Source of the DNA: Labilithrix luteola
GTDB taxonomy: Bacteria > Myxococcota_A > Polyangia > Polyangiales > Polyangiaceae
Assembly (NCBI RefSeq): GCF_001263205.1
Contig: NZ_CP012333.1
Coordinates: 6,128,501 to 6,192,500 of the forward strand
Length of the DNA: 64,000 bases
Direction: 5' to 3'
Of this stretch, positions 1 through 8,465 are shown piece by piece (positions within the stretch are counted from its first letter, which is position 1; every line of letters starts with the position of its first letter). The position numbers and the translations under genes were made by a program. The notes below the pieces were generated by a model. It did no database searches, was not told the DNA's origin, and saw nothing but the letters and a program-made list of their open reading frames with translations.

Positions 1-516
1 ACGCGGCAGTCCCTTCACCGCGGTCTGCTCCTTGACGAGCATCGGCACGCCGTCGAGCGGGCCGAGCGCGCGACCGAGTCGCCATCGCGCCGCCGAAGCC
101 TGCGCATCGGCGAGGGCGGACTCTTCGCTGAAATCGCACACCGGACCGACGGACGGGCTGAGCCGCGCGAGCCGCCGCGCTTCGTCGAGGACCTTCCGCG
201 CCACCTCGTAGGGAGATCGCTGCCCGTTGCGGTACGCGGCCGTCAGCGACGCACTCGACTCCGCCCACCCGTGCGATGTGATGGGCAGCCCCTCGCTCGG
301 CAGATCGCGCGGCGCGCGGCCGGGATGGGGACGCGTGTCGAGCGGGACGTCGCCGCGCAGCGCCTCGGGCAATTCGGCGAGGCGATCGACGCCCAGGTCG
401 CCACGGAGCATGCGCTGGAGCGCGCGGCTGCCCACACGGGTCTTCGAGAGGCGAGCGAGGCTGCGGAGCGGCGTACCGCTGAGGCGAGGGGAGGGCACGA
501 GACCGTCGTAGAGCAT
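1..516 (-). CDS. Amidase-signature family protein, N-terminal part (cut by window edge)
   Basis: The frame runs off the left edge, so only the first 172 residues are visible. Near the edge it reads GPLDGVPMLVKEQTAVKG, the conserved stretch of amidase-signature hydrolases that contains the first catalytic Lys of the Ser-Ser-Lys triad. Both serines would lie beyond the window. About 150 residues precede this motif, somewhat more than in GatA-type enzymes. I chose the ATG at 516; a GTG at 534 in the same frame is the alternative, with a stop just upstream of it. It is divergent from apaG. The family is clear, but the substrate (amide, carbamate or aryl-acylamide) is not. A role as GatA of the tRNA amidotransferase is unlikely because of the extended N-terminus. 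Confidence 0.75.
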   Translation of the reverse strand, partial: MLYDGLVPSPRLSGTPLRSLARLSKTRVGSRALQRMLRGDLGVDRLAELPEALRGDVPLDTRPHPGRAPRDLPSEGLPITSHGWAESSASLTAAYRNGQRSPYEVARKVLDEARRLARLSPSVGPVCDFSEESALADAQASAARWRLGRALGPLDGVPMLVKEQTAVKGLPR

Positions 517-662
517 GGGCTCACGCAGCGCCACGGGCTTCGCGCGGACCGAAGCTCATCCTGTCGCCGGAGAGCCCATTCGGTAGGGTTTCGGTACTTT
601 GCGACGCAGCGGATCGAAGGCCACCATTGCAAGCGGCGGCCGCAAATGGCAGGTCATTGTAC

Positions 663-1046
663 GTGTCCACGGCCACCACCGAAGGTATCCAGGTGACGGT
701 TCGCGTCTCGTACGTACCCGAGCAGTCTTCGCCCCGGATGCACCGCTACGTCTTTGCTTACACGGTTCGGATCGCCAACGACGGCGGCGCCCCCGCTCAG
801 CTCCGGAGCCGTCACTGGGTCATCACCGATGGCGACGGCCGCATCGAAGAGGTGCGTGGTCCGGGGGTGGTGGGTCAGCAGCCCACGCTCAACCCGGGCG
901 ATCAATTCGAGTACACGAGCGGATGCGTGCTCACCACGCCGCGCGGTGAGATGCGGGGCACCTACCAGATGCACCGCCCCGACGGCTCGACCTTCGACGC
1001 GACGATCGCGCCGTTCTCTCTCGCGCTGCCCTACTCGCTCAACTGA
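663..1046 (+). CDS. apaG: ApaG domain protein
   Basis: 127 residues, the normal ApaG length. It shows the family pattern of a YVPEQSSP strand followed by RYVFAYTVRIAN, then HWVITDGDG and a Gly-rich turn, forming an immunoglobulin-like fibronectin-III fold. ApaG is a small cytosolic protein genetically linked to cobalt/magnesium resistance and Ap4A metabolism; its biochemical role is still unclear. The frame is open further upstream to a TTG at 627. I prefer the GTG at 663 because AGG lies about 8 bases upstream and because family members start only a few residues before the first strand. Frataxin follows 12 bases downstream on the same strand, so the two are probably co-transcribed. Confidence 0.9.
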   Translation: MSTATTEGIQVTVRVSYVPEQSSPRMHRYVFAYTVRIANDGGAPAQLRSRHWVITDGDGRIEEVRGPGVVGQQPTLNPGDQFEYTSGCVLTTPRGEMRGTYQMHRPDGSTFDATIAPFSLALPYSLN

Positions 1047-1058
1047 GGATCTCGAGCA

Positions 1059-1385
1059 ATGGATGACAAGCGCTACCACGAAGTCGCCGACGCAGCCCTC
1101 CGCCGTATCGAGAACATGCTCGAAGACGTCGACGCCGAAGACGTCGATGTCGAGCGCTCGGGTGACGTCGTCACGCTGACCTTCAAGAGCGGCAAGAAGG
1201 CGGTCGTCAACACGCAGCGCCCCACGCGTCAGATCTGGCTCGCGGCCAACGCGCGCGCCTGGCACTTCGACTTCGACGAAGCCACCTCGCGCTGGCTCGA
1301 CGACAAGGGGCAGTCCGTGGAGCTCCTCTCGAAGGTGGCCGAGATCGTCAAAGAGTCGTCTGGTCTCGACGTCGCAGTGAAGTAG
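1059..1385 (+). CDS. cyaY: Frataxin-like iron donor/regulator CyaY
   Basis: 108 residues, matching bacterial frataxins. The N-terminal helix is acidic (ENMLEDVDAEDVDVE), giving the iron-binding acidic ridge. It is followed by the sheet core with VVNTQRPTRQIWLA and WHFDFDEATSRW, the family signature. CyaY binds iron and the cysteine desulfurase IscS and tunes Fe-S cluster assembly in the cytosol. The complete isc operon lies about 6.5 kb downstream rather than adjacent. The stop codon TAG forms the first three bases of an 11-bp tandem repeat that continues downstream. Confidence 0.93.
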   Translation: MDDKRYHEVADAALRRIENMLEDVDAEDVDVERSGDVVTLTFKSGKKAVVNTQRPTRQIWLAANARAWHFDFDEATSRWLDDKGQSVELLSKVAEIVKESSGLDVAVK

Positions 1386-1437
1386 CTCGCAAGTAGCTCG
1401 CAAGTAGCTCGCAAGTAGCTCGCAAGTAGTTCGCGAT
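1383..1437 (+). repeat. 11-bp tandem repeat overlapping the cyaY stop codon
   Basis: Four perfect copies of TAGCTCGCAAG lie head to tail (1383-1393, 1394-1404, 1405-1415, 1416-1426), followed by a degenerate fifth unit. Each unit carries a TAG, and the first TAG is the cyaY stop. An 11-bp unit rotates through all three frames. It looks like a slippage-prone microrepeat; no function is evident. The rest of the gap to 1678 holds no gene that I can support. Confidence 0.9.
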
Positions 1438-1678
1438 GACGACGTCGGCGCGCGCCTGATGAAGAGGTGCGCATGGGCATCGTGGCGTGAGTCCTCGAGG
1501 CGTGGACTGCACGCAACACGCTGGGGTTCCTCGATGCGAGATCCGGAATGGATCGATCCGTTCGTCGAGGTGTGCGCATTTCTGCTCGGAGGAAGGGAAG
1601 ACTTCGGCGGAGGTTCCGTATCGCGTCAGTGAGGGGATGACGTCGCGATGCACGCGGCGATGCCCCGAAGGAGACCCG

Positions 1679-3028
1679 ATGCGAATCCATGGTGCTGCCC
1701 TTGCGCTCCTCGCGGCTCTCGCGGCTGCGTGCACGACGACGACGGACGACGGTGACGTCTCTACGAGCGAAAGCGGCCTCAACGAGGTCTCTACTCCGCG
1801 TAAGGGCAACACGATCAATTCGCCGAGCGTCGATCCGACCAAGACGTACTGGGGAGCGCGGAGCCTCACCATCCTGTCGAATATCGGCGCATTGACGCCG
1901 GAGGAAGTCACTCTCGCGAAGCGCGCCGACGGCATTACGGCGAACGCGCCGCCGAACGGACGACTGGGCATCGACGAACTCGTCGAGCTGGAGAAGCGAT
2001 CCGGCACACTGTTTCCGAGCGAGCGCGCCATGCTGCCGAAGCTGTGGTCACTCCTCGAGATGGCGCCGGCGACCGTCCTCGGTGCAACGGCGTCGCTCAC
2101 CGAGATGGCGCGGCAGAACAGCTATTCGGTCACCAAGACGCAGCTCCCGATCTCCAAGCTCACGGGGGACGCAAAGACCGTCGCCCAACGGATCGAGCTC
2201 TCCGCGAACAGCGACGGTGATCCCGACACGATTGCGGGCATCGACGTCTTCAACGCCAATAGCGACAGCGGCTCGTACTTGCCGGGCGAGATCGCTCGAT
2301 TCCGCGAGATCATGATTGCGATTGCCGCCGGCGCCGCGCCGATCCCGGCCGACGCTCAGAAGATCACCGTGGGGGTCGCGCCGGATGCGAAGACCGTCCT
2401 GCTCGATACTCCGGAGGTCTCGTTCTGGCAGCAGGACGGCCTGACGCCGCCCACTTCACTACGGCTCGATCAGCAGGCGACGCTGAGGTACGAGCCTGTC
2501 GTCCACGTGAAGGTGAAGGACGGAGCGACGAAGCTCGTCTTGATCAACACCGAGTCAGGCAGCGACTGGCAAGCCGAAAGCGGCGAGTACACCAACGCTG
2601 GCGGCGCCTACGTCGAGGTGTGGAAGAACGGCTCACGCATCGTGGTCGCCATGCCGAAGGTCGCGAGCACGAAGCTCGACATCCCGTACGGGCACGCGAT
2701 CCAGTTGTCGTCGTCGACGCTCACGCAGTCTTTCGTGTCGACCATGTTCATGCAGTGGGGCGGCACCGAAAGTCGTCCGAGCATTCCGAGCGGCTCCTAC
2801 CGCTTCACCAAGGATCCGAAGGCGCGTTTCGACCTGTTCGCCAACGGCCGGGCCATCCTCACCGACGGTGACGGCGCCGTGCACGAGTGCATCCCTCAAG
2901 CCACCAACTACGTCGTATCGCGCTGCGACGTCGGTAGCGGCAACGTCTGGTACTACATCTCGTTCTCCGGGAACCTCGGTCTGGCGAGCGCGTCGAGCGT
3001 TGCCCTCGGTGAGCTCTACCCCAACTGA
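1679..3028 (+). CDS. Hypothetical lipoprotein
   Basis: 449 residues. Residues 1-18 are a lipoprotein signal with lipobox LAAAC, so the mature protein is lipid-anchored at Cys18 and the tail starts with a Thr-rich linker. I chose the ATG at 1679 because AAGGAG lies 6 bases upstream and the signal follows at once; the frame is open further upstream but encodes nothing signal-like. The body includes an Asp-rich segment (ANSDGDPDTIAGIDVFN) resembling a calcium-binding loop, and a C-terminal half rich in beta-strand and aromatic residues. I do not recognise the family. It converges on the TPR gene. A surface or periplasmic role is inferred only from the lipobox. Confidence 0.75.
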   Translation: MRIHGAALALLAALAAACTTTTDDGDVSTSESGLNEVSTPRKGNTINSPSVDPTKTYWGARSLTILSNIGALTPEEVTLAKRADGITANAPPNGRLGIDELVELEKRSGTLFPSERAMLPKLWSLLEMAPATVLGATASLTEMARQNSYSVTKTQLPISKLTGDAKTVAQRIELSANSDGDPDTIAGIDVFNANSDSGSYLPGEIARFREIMIAIAAGAAPIPADAQKITVGVAPDAKTVLLDTPEVSFWQQDGLTPPTSLRLDQQATLRYEPVVHVKVKDGATKLVLINTESGSDWQAESGEYTNAGGAYVEVWKNGSRIVVAMPKVASTKLDIPYGHAIQLSSSTLTQSFVSTMFMQWGGTESRPSIPSGSYRFTKDPKARFDLFANGRAILTDGDGAVHECIPQATNYVVSRCDVGSGNVWYYISFSGNLGLASASSVALGELYPN

Positions 3029-3048
3029 AGTCGGTTTCGGCGACCCCG

Positions 3049-3080
3049 CCATCCGGGAGGGAGCTACTCCTCCTGGATGG
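3049..3080. terminator. Hairpin between convergent genes
   Basis: CCATCC at 3049-3054 pairs with GGATGG at 3075-3080, with a second inner pairing of GGAGG and CCTCC. It lies between the convergent lipoprotein and TPR genes and overlaps the TPR stop codon. No U-run is present on either side, so a terminator role is tentative. Confidence 0.4.
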
Positions 3081-6000
3081 AGACGCCGATGGCTCCGCGC
3101 AGATCCGAGTAGAGATCGCTCGTAGCGAAGCGATAGAGCTCGGCGATGCGCTCGCGAGGCGGCAGATCGGCCGTCGATTGCGGCTCGCTAAGCATCACGC
3201 GACGTGCCGGCCGGACGTCGCCTGCGAGGAGAAGACCCGCGCGTGTGCTCGACACGTCGGCCGCTTGCGACCAGCGTTTCACGTCGAAGACGCTGCCCTC
3301 CATCGTGGCTTGCGTGACGATCGCGCGGATGGCTTCGCGTTCGTCGGGTGTCATGATGGCGGCAAGGCTCGCGTCGAACGCCGCGCCTGCCGCGTCGGAC
3401 GCGCCTTCGTTTCGACTCACGCGTACGGCCGCGGCGAGCAGAATGGTCAAATCCGAGATCGAAGGGAAGAACGCGCGCGCGGCAAGCTCGGGCCGCTGCT
3501 CGGCGAGGCGCTTGCCGACCACGTAGACGAGCGAGTCGGCGCGCGCCTCGACCGCCTTGGGGCTGACGAGGATCGCCCCGAACGGAGCGAGCGCGGGAGC
3601 GAAGAGAACGGGCGACCCGGGATCACCGAGGAGCAAATCCGGCACGCCGAGGCTCAAGATCTCCGCGGCGTTCGCGAACGTGGCGCGGATCTGATCGTGC
3701 AGCTGCGAATGCGCGGGCGTGAACGGCCTGCCGACGGCGTGCACCAGCTGCTCGGGCCGGAGCTGCGCGTGGCGCATGCGCGCGACCACCGGGGTCATGC
3801 GCGCGAAGAGCGTCGTCAGCGTCGGGTCGAGATCGGCCGAGAGCACGTGGCTTCTCCAGGCGTGCTCGACGATCTGCCCGGGGACGGCCTGCAGCGGCAC
3901 CGGCGCGTAGTCGTCGTGGAAGCGGCGTTGCTCGGGCGTCAGCTCACGCATGCTCGCGAGCACGTTGACCGTGCACCACGCCTTGTCGAAGTAGTGTTGG
4001 CGTAGAAACAGCTCGTAGAGCTCGGCATAGAGCTCGGCGTCGTGAGGGTCTCGCTCCAAGAGGTCGCGCGTGCGCGCCACGGCCCGGTCGAGCTCGTCGG
4101 TGATGACGAGCAGCTCGGTGACGATCTTGCGCACGGCCGGATCGTCGGGACGCAGGCGTGCCGCGGCCTCCATCGCTTCGTATGCTCGCTCCGCGTCTTC
4201 GAGGCGATCGCGATAGATGAGACCGAGCTGGCTGAACAGCGCGAATCGAAGGGCCTCGTCGTCGTGACGGACGCGCGCGATCATTTTCCGATACGCGCGC
4301 TCGAGGCCTTCCCAGTCCTTGGCCTCGGTCATGACCCGAACGAGTTGCTCGAAGACGTCGAGGCGCTTCTTGTCGATGTCGAGGATCTGGTCGAAGAGAT
4401 CCGCCGCGCGCCCCAGATCTCGCACTTTCTCCGCGACGACTTGCGCCATCGCGAGGAGGCTCTTCACCTTGCGCTCGGGGCTCTCTTGGATCGTCGAGAT
4501 CGCGGCGAGCACGCCGGAGAGGGCGTCCCACGCTTCGAGCTCGACGTAGACGAGCATCAGTGCGTGCAAGAGCACGTTGTCGAGCGGCTTGAGCTTCCGA
4601 GCCTCCTCGTAGACGCTCGCCGCGCGTGCGGGATCCTGGGCCTTCTTCGCCCAGATCTCGCCCGTTTCGAGCAGAAGCTGGAAGCGTGCGTCGGCGCTCG
4701 GCGTGTTCCGCGCGAGATCGAGCTTGAGCCCGCAGGCGACGGCGTAGTTGCCGAGCTCGACCTGCACGTCGGCCAGCTCGCGAAGCACGTCGGCGTTCTC
4801 CGGGTCGGCGCCGAACGCGGCAGTGAGCGAACGGGCGGCTCCCTTCACGTCGTTCACGTCGCGCTGCAGCTGGGCGAGGCGAATGAGAACAGGCGCGGGG
4901 AGGCCGTCGGGGTGCTCGCCGATGCGTGTCAGCATCTTTCGGGCGCGTGCGACGACTCGCGGCGCGTTGCGGCACTGGCTGCAGACCATGATGAGGTCCG
5001 ACTGCGCGGAGGCATCTTCGGGTCTCAAGTCCGTGGCGGCGAGCGAGGACGTCATCGCCTTGTCCGCATTGCCCAGCGCCGCGGAGATGCGCGTCTGCAG
5101 ACGGAGCCGCGTGAAGAGGGCATCTTTGCGCTTCTCTCGCGTGGCCGCGGCAATCAGTGTTTCGCAGAGCGGCGCCGCTTCGGCCCAGCGCTCGCCTCGG
5201 ATGAAGCTGTCGAGCACGGCTTCGGCGGCGGTCTCGTTCGTGGGGTCGGCTTTGGCGGCAGCCTCGAACGCTTCGTGCGCAGCGCTTTCGTCGCCGCGTT
5301 GGCGGTGCAGCTGGGCGAGTTCGACGTAGATGGCGCCACGTTGCCTCGGAGCCTCCACGTTCTTGGCGCGCTGCTCGAGGCACTTGGCGACGCGATTCAG
5401 ATCGCCCGAGGCATAGGCGTGCTTCTGCTGTGCTTCCCACGCTGCGCCGTTCGTCGGATCGAGTTCGACGGCGCGCTCGTAGTGAGGAATCGCCGAGCCC
5501 GGATCGCGATCCGGGGCCGCGAGGAAGTCTCCGAGCTGAACGAACAACTGCGAGCTCATACGCTTCGTCGCGGCGAGCTCCGCGAGGCGTGCGCGATAGA
5601 TCGCCATGCTTCGCCAGTCGGACTGTTTCTCGTAGATGCGCGCCAGATCGCCGAGTGCCCGTCGATGCTCGGGATCGATGAGGAGCTGTTCGCGACGCGC
5701 GGCGATGGCCGATGGAACGTCGCCGAGCTTCGCTCCGTAGACCTCGGACACGAGATCGAGCAGCTCGATGCGTGTCTTCTCGTCGGGGGCCCGTCGAGCG
5801 CGCGTCCGGAGAACTTTGGCGAGCTTCGGCCAATCGCGCAGCGCGTGATAGCAGCGTTCGAGGCCCTGGAGAGCGGCGGCGTCGTCTCCGTCGAGCTCGA
5901 GGACGCTCTCGAGGATTTCGGCGGCCTTCTCGCGGCGGAGGAACTTCTTCTCCTGGAGCTCGGCGAGCGCGAGAAGCAGCGGCACACGTGCTTCGTCCGA

Positions 6001-7506
6001 CGAGGCCGCTTCGATCTGTCGATCGAGAGCCCACTCGACCTGGGCGTGCTTCTCCTGCGCTCGTCCGAGGCGTTCGAGCTCTCGTAGCGCGGGAATCGAG
6101 CCGTGATCGAGCCCCACTGCGGTTTCGACGTGCCGCGCCTCGTCCGGGGTACCGGCATGCGAATGGGCGAGGGCGAGGTAGAGCGCCACGCGCTCGTCGC
6201 GGCGCGTGGCTCGTTCGAGCGAACGCACGAGCAGCTCGCGCGCCGTCTTCGTGTCGCCCGCCACCATGGCTGCGTGGACGCCGCGCCGGAGCGTGACGGG
6301 ATGCGATTTGTCGAGCCGCTCGATCTCCATGACGAGCGGCGCGGTTTCCTCGGGGCGACCGAGATGGTTCTCGAGCCAGTAGACGATGTGGCCGAGCAAG
6401 ATGATGCGAAGCTCAGGATCGGCCGTGTGCAGATTGCGTCGTGCGCGGCTGACGAGCTCTTCGATGCGACCGACGCGACGACCAAGGCGATCGAGCGCGG
6501 TCGCTACGTCCTCGTCGCCTGGACGAAGCTCGAAGGCCTCCTCGAGCGCCGAGAACGCGCGCTCCGGAGCATCGAGCCGGTGCTCGTGCACGCTGGCGAT
6601 CTTCAGGAGCAGCGTGGTCTTCTCGAGCGGCGTGGCGGCACTCGCGAGTCGCATCCGATAGAGCTCGATGAGCGCGCTGAAGCTCTCTTCGCGCTGGAGC
6701 TGTCGTTCGTCGCTGTCGGGATCGACCTCGAAGGGAAGGAGCGGCTTCGCCGGCGCCGGTGGGCGATACGCAGGAGCTGCGGGCGCGAGCGCTTTGCCCG
6801 GCAAGAGCGAGACGTCGGTGTGCGCGTAGTCCGCGTTGGGAACACGCGTCTCCGCGAGCTCGTCGAGAAGGAGGAACTCCGCCTCGCCCGAGTCGAGAAC
6901 GATGGCCTCGTCCTCGATGACCGCTTCTTCGAGGGCTTCCTCGTCGAGGACTTCCTCCGCCTCTTCTTCGAGAACCTCCTCCTCCGAAACCTCTTCGCGC
7001 GCGAGCTGGCGCGGGTCGACGACGTCGACGACGTCGGTTGTCGGGTTCGGATCGGTCTCGGGCACGACGATGCCGGGAGGCACGGCGATCGAGAGCGTGT
7101 CGAACTCGTCGTGGACGCTCGGCGGGCCCTGCAGCGCCACGCGCCTCGTCACGTCGGTCTGGTTGACCGTCTCTGCTTCGCCCGGGTAGGCCTCTTCGCC
7201 TTCGGCACTCGCCAGCCTCGGAAGGGCGACGAGATCGAACGCCGTCGCTTCGTGCGGTTGCTGCAGGCGTGCCCGAAGCACCGTCTGTTGAACTTCGATC
7301 GTCGGACCGAGCAGGTCGACGCGCGTGATGCTCGCAGGCGCCCCATCGCCGAAGCTCGGCAGATCTGTCGTCTGGGGGATCGAGCTCGGCGTGGCGACGG
7401 TGTGGCCGCGTTCCGCTCTCTTCGCCTCATCGGCTCCGTCGCGCGCCTGGGCCTCACGCAACGCTGCGATGTCGATGGGCTGCGTCGACTCTTCGTCGCT
7501 CGCCAT
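3064..7506 (-). CDS. Giant TPR-repeat protein
   Basis: 1480 residues. The first 250 or so are low complexity, with a highly acidic Glu-rich stretch at about residues 175-215. From about residue 270 to 1250 the protein is a solenoid of 34-residue tetratricopeptide-like helices with the usual spaced Leu/Ala/Tyr pattern, for example ALEEAFELRPGDEDVATAL and HYERAVELDPTNGAAWEA. No signal peptide or membrane segment is visible, so it is probably a cytosolic scaffold. I chose the ATG at 7506, which has GGAG 7 bases upstream; an upstream in-frame codon at 7524 lacks this. The C-terminal 230 residues are less repetitive and mention no known catalytic motif. Large TPR proteins of this type are common in myxobacteria; the partner is unknown. 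Confidence 0.85.
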   Translation of the reverse strand: MASDEESTQPIDIAALREAQARDGADEAKRAERGHTVATPSSIPQTTDLPSFGDGAPASITRVDLLGPTIEVQQTVLRARLQQPHEATAFDLVALPRLASAEGEEAYPGEAETVNQTDVTRRVALQGPPSVHDEFDTLSIAVPPGIVVPETDPNPTTDVVDVVDPRQLAREEVSEEEVLEEEAEEVLDEEALEEAVIEDEAIVLDSGEAEFLLLDELAETRVPNADYAHTDVSLLPGKALAPAAPAYRPPAPAKPLLPFEVDPDSDERQLQREESFSALIELYRMRLASAATPLEKTTLLLKIASVHEHRLDAPERAFSALEEAFELRPGDEDVATALDRLGRRVGRIEELVSRARRNLHTADPELRIILLGHIVYWLENHLGRPEETAPLVMEIERLDKSHPVTLRRGVHAAMVAGDTKTARELLVRSLERATRRDERVALYLALAHSHAGTPDEARHVETAVGLDHGSIPALRELERLGRAQEKHAQVEWALDRQIEAASSDEARVPLLLALAELQEKKFLRREKAAEILESVLELDGDDAAALQGLERCYHALRDWPKLAKVLRTRARRAPDEKTRIELLDLVSEVYGAKLGDVPSAIAARREQLLIDPEHRRALGDLARIYEKQSDWRSMAIYRARLAELAATKRMSSQLFVQLGDFLAAPDRDPGSAIPHYERAVELDPTNGAAWEAQQKHAYASGDLNRVAKCLEQRAKNVEAPRQRGAIYVELAQLHRQRGDESAAHEAFEAAAKADPTNETAAEAVLDSFIRGERWAEAAPLCETLIAAATREKRKDALFTRLRLQTRISAALGNADKAMTSSLAATDLRPEDASAQSDLIMVCSQCRNAPRVVARARKMLTRIGEHPDGLPAPVLIRLAQLQRDVNDVKGAARSLTAAFGADPENADVLRELADVQVELGNYAVACGLKLDLARNTPSADARFQLLLETGEIWAKKAQDPARAASVYEEARKLKPLDNVLLHALMLVYVELEAWDALSGVLAAISTIQESPERKVKSLLAMAQVVAEKVRDLGRAADLFDQILDIDKKRLDVFEQLVRVMTEAKDWEGLERAYRKMIARVRHDDEALRFALFSQLGLIYRDRLEDAERAYEAMEAAARLRPDDPAVRKIVTELLVITDELDRAVARTRDLLERDPHDAELYAELYELFLRQHYFDKAWCTVNVLASMRELTPEQRRFHDDYAPVPLQAVPGQIVEHAWRSHVLSADLDPTLTTLFARMTPVVARMRHAQLRPEQLVHAVGRPFTPAHSQLHDQIRATFANAAEILSLGVPDLLLGDPGSPVLFAPALAPFGAILVSPKAVEARADSLVYVVGKRLAEQRPELAARAFFPSISDLTILLAAAVRVSRNEGASDAAGAAFDASLAAIMTPDEREAIRAIVTQATMEGSVFDVKRWSQAADVSSTRAGLLLAGDVRPARRVMLSEPQSTADLPPRERIAELYRFATSDLYSDLRGAIGVSIQEE

Positions 7507-7687
7507 GGCGCTCCAGTTTACCAACGGAAATCGCAGCTGAAGTACGACCTCTGCGCGATCCGCGTCAGCTTCATCATCGCTTCGGAGGCGCGAGGCCTCA
7601 CGACCATGTCACAAGGTCGAGCTCACGCCATGCTTCAGCCGAAATTTCAGGCAGATAGCCGAACTTCCGCTGGTCGAGGAGGAACAC

Positions 7688-7703
7688 TGACGTTAACGTA
7701 AGG
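7688..7703. promoter_or_regulatory. Possible MerR-type operator
   Basis: A perfect 10-bp palindrome ACGTTAACGT (7690-7699) sits in the near-palindrome TGACGTTAACGTAAG. It lies about 130 bases upstream of the MerR-family gene that heads the isc locus. Dyads of this ACGTTAACGT type are known as sites for some MerR-family regulators, so autoregulation is a reasonable inference. It is the only clear dyad in the 7507-7826 gap apart from the hairpin at 7757. Confidence 0.35.
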
Positions 7704-7756
7704 GTAAGTCTTGACGCGAAACGAGACCTCCTCTACTGACCGAATCGGCTTCCAAG

Positions 7757-7774
7757 TCTCACGCACACGTGAGA
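7757..7774 (+). other. Perfect 7-bp hairpin in the isc leader
   Basis: TCTCACG (7757-7763) and CGTGAGA (7768-7774) form a perfect stem with loop CACA, about 50 bases upstream of the MerR start codon. It could be an RNA leader hairpin or an operator dyad. A direct repeat GCTCAAGCCC occurs twice just downstream. Confidence 0.4.
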
Positions 7775-7826
7775 GTAGGACTCCGGCTCAAGCCCGCTCA
7801 AGCCCGCCTCGTAGCCCCCGTAACCC

Positions 7827-8393
7827 ATGAGCAACGTTCGCCTCCCCATTCTCCGAGAGCTCCGAGAAGCTCGCGAAGCCGAGCCGTCCTCGCCGTCGCT
7901 GCCGGACGTGGAGGGCGAGACGCTCATGCAGGTCGGCGACCTCGCGCGCGAGACCGGCAAGACCGTCCGGGCCATCCACCTCTACGAGGAGCTCGAGCTT
8001 CTCAAGCCCGTCGCCCGCTCGAAGGGGCGCTACCGGCTCTACGGTCAGGAAGCGCTCGTCCGCATCCGCTGGATCGGCAAGCTCCAAGACCTCGGCTTCA
8101 GCCTCACGGACATCAAGACCATCGTTCGCGACTTCGAGACCGAAGGCACGAACGGCTCCGCCTCGGCGGCCATGGTCAAGGTGCGTGAGGTCTACAAGCA
8201 AAAGCTCGACGAGACCCGCGCCCAGATCGCCCGTCTCTCCGCGCTCGAACACGAGATCCTCGCGAGCCTCACCTACCTCGAGGCGTGCCGCTCGGTCTGC
8301 GAGCCAGACCGAGTGCTCCACACCTGCCAAACCTGCGATCACCATTCCCGCGAAGAAAAGGTCCCCGACCTCGTCGCCGGGTTCCGCGCTTAG
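7827..8393 (+). CDS. MerR-family regulator with C-terminal Cys/His cluster, heading the isc locus
   Basis: 188 residues. A winged helix-turn-helix of the MerR family spans about residues 34-105 (MQVGDLARETGKTVRAIHLYEE, then LLKP...GRYRLY). A long dimerisation helix follows, ending in a cluster Cys154, Cys158, Cys167, Cys170, His172-His173 that could bind an Fe-S cluster or a metal. The gene lies 72 bases before iscS on the same strand, where IscR sits in many other bacteria, so it probably senses cluster or metal status and controls the isc genes. Start: ATG 7827 is used. ATG 7926 (residue 34), preceded by GGAGGG, is a serious alternative because MerR proteins usually start at the helix-turn-helix. 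Confidence 0.85.
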   Translation: MSNVRLPILRELREAREAEPSSPSLPDVEGETLMQVGDLARETGKTVRAIHLYEELELLKPVARSKGRYRLYGQEALVRIRWIGKLQDLGFSLTDIKTIVRDFETEGTNGSASAAMVKVREVYKQKLDETRAQIARLSALEHEILASLTYLEACRSVCEPDRVLHTCQTCDHHSREEKVPDLVAGFRA

Positions 8394-8465
8394 TCGCCTA
8401 GTCACGTTCGCCTCGCGTTCGCTCGCGATTCGCAAGCTTCAGAAAGCGTTCAAAGAGAGCATCAA

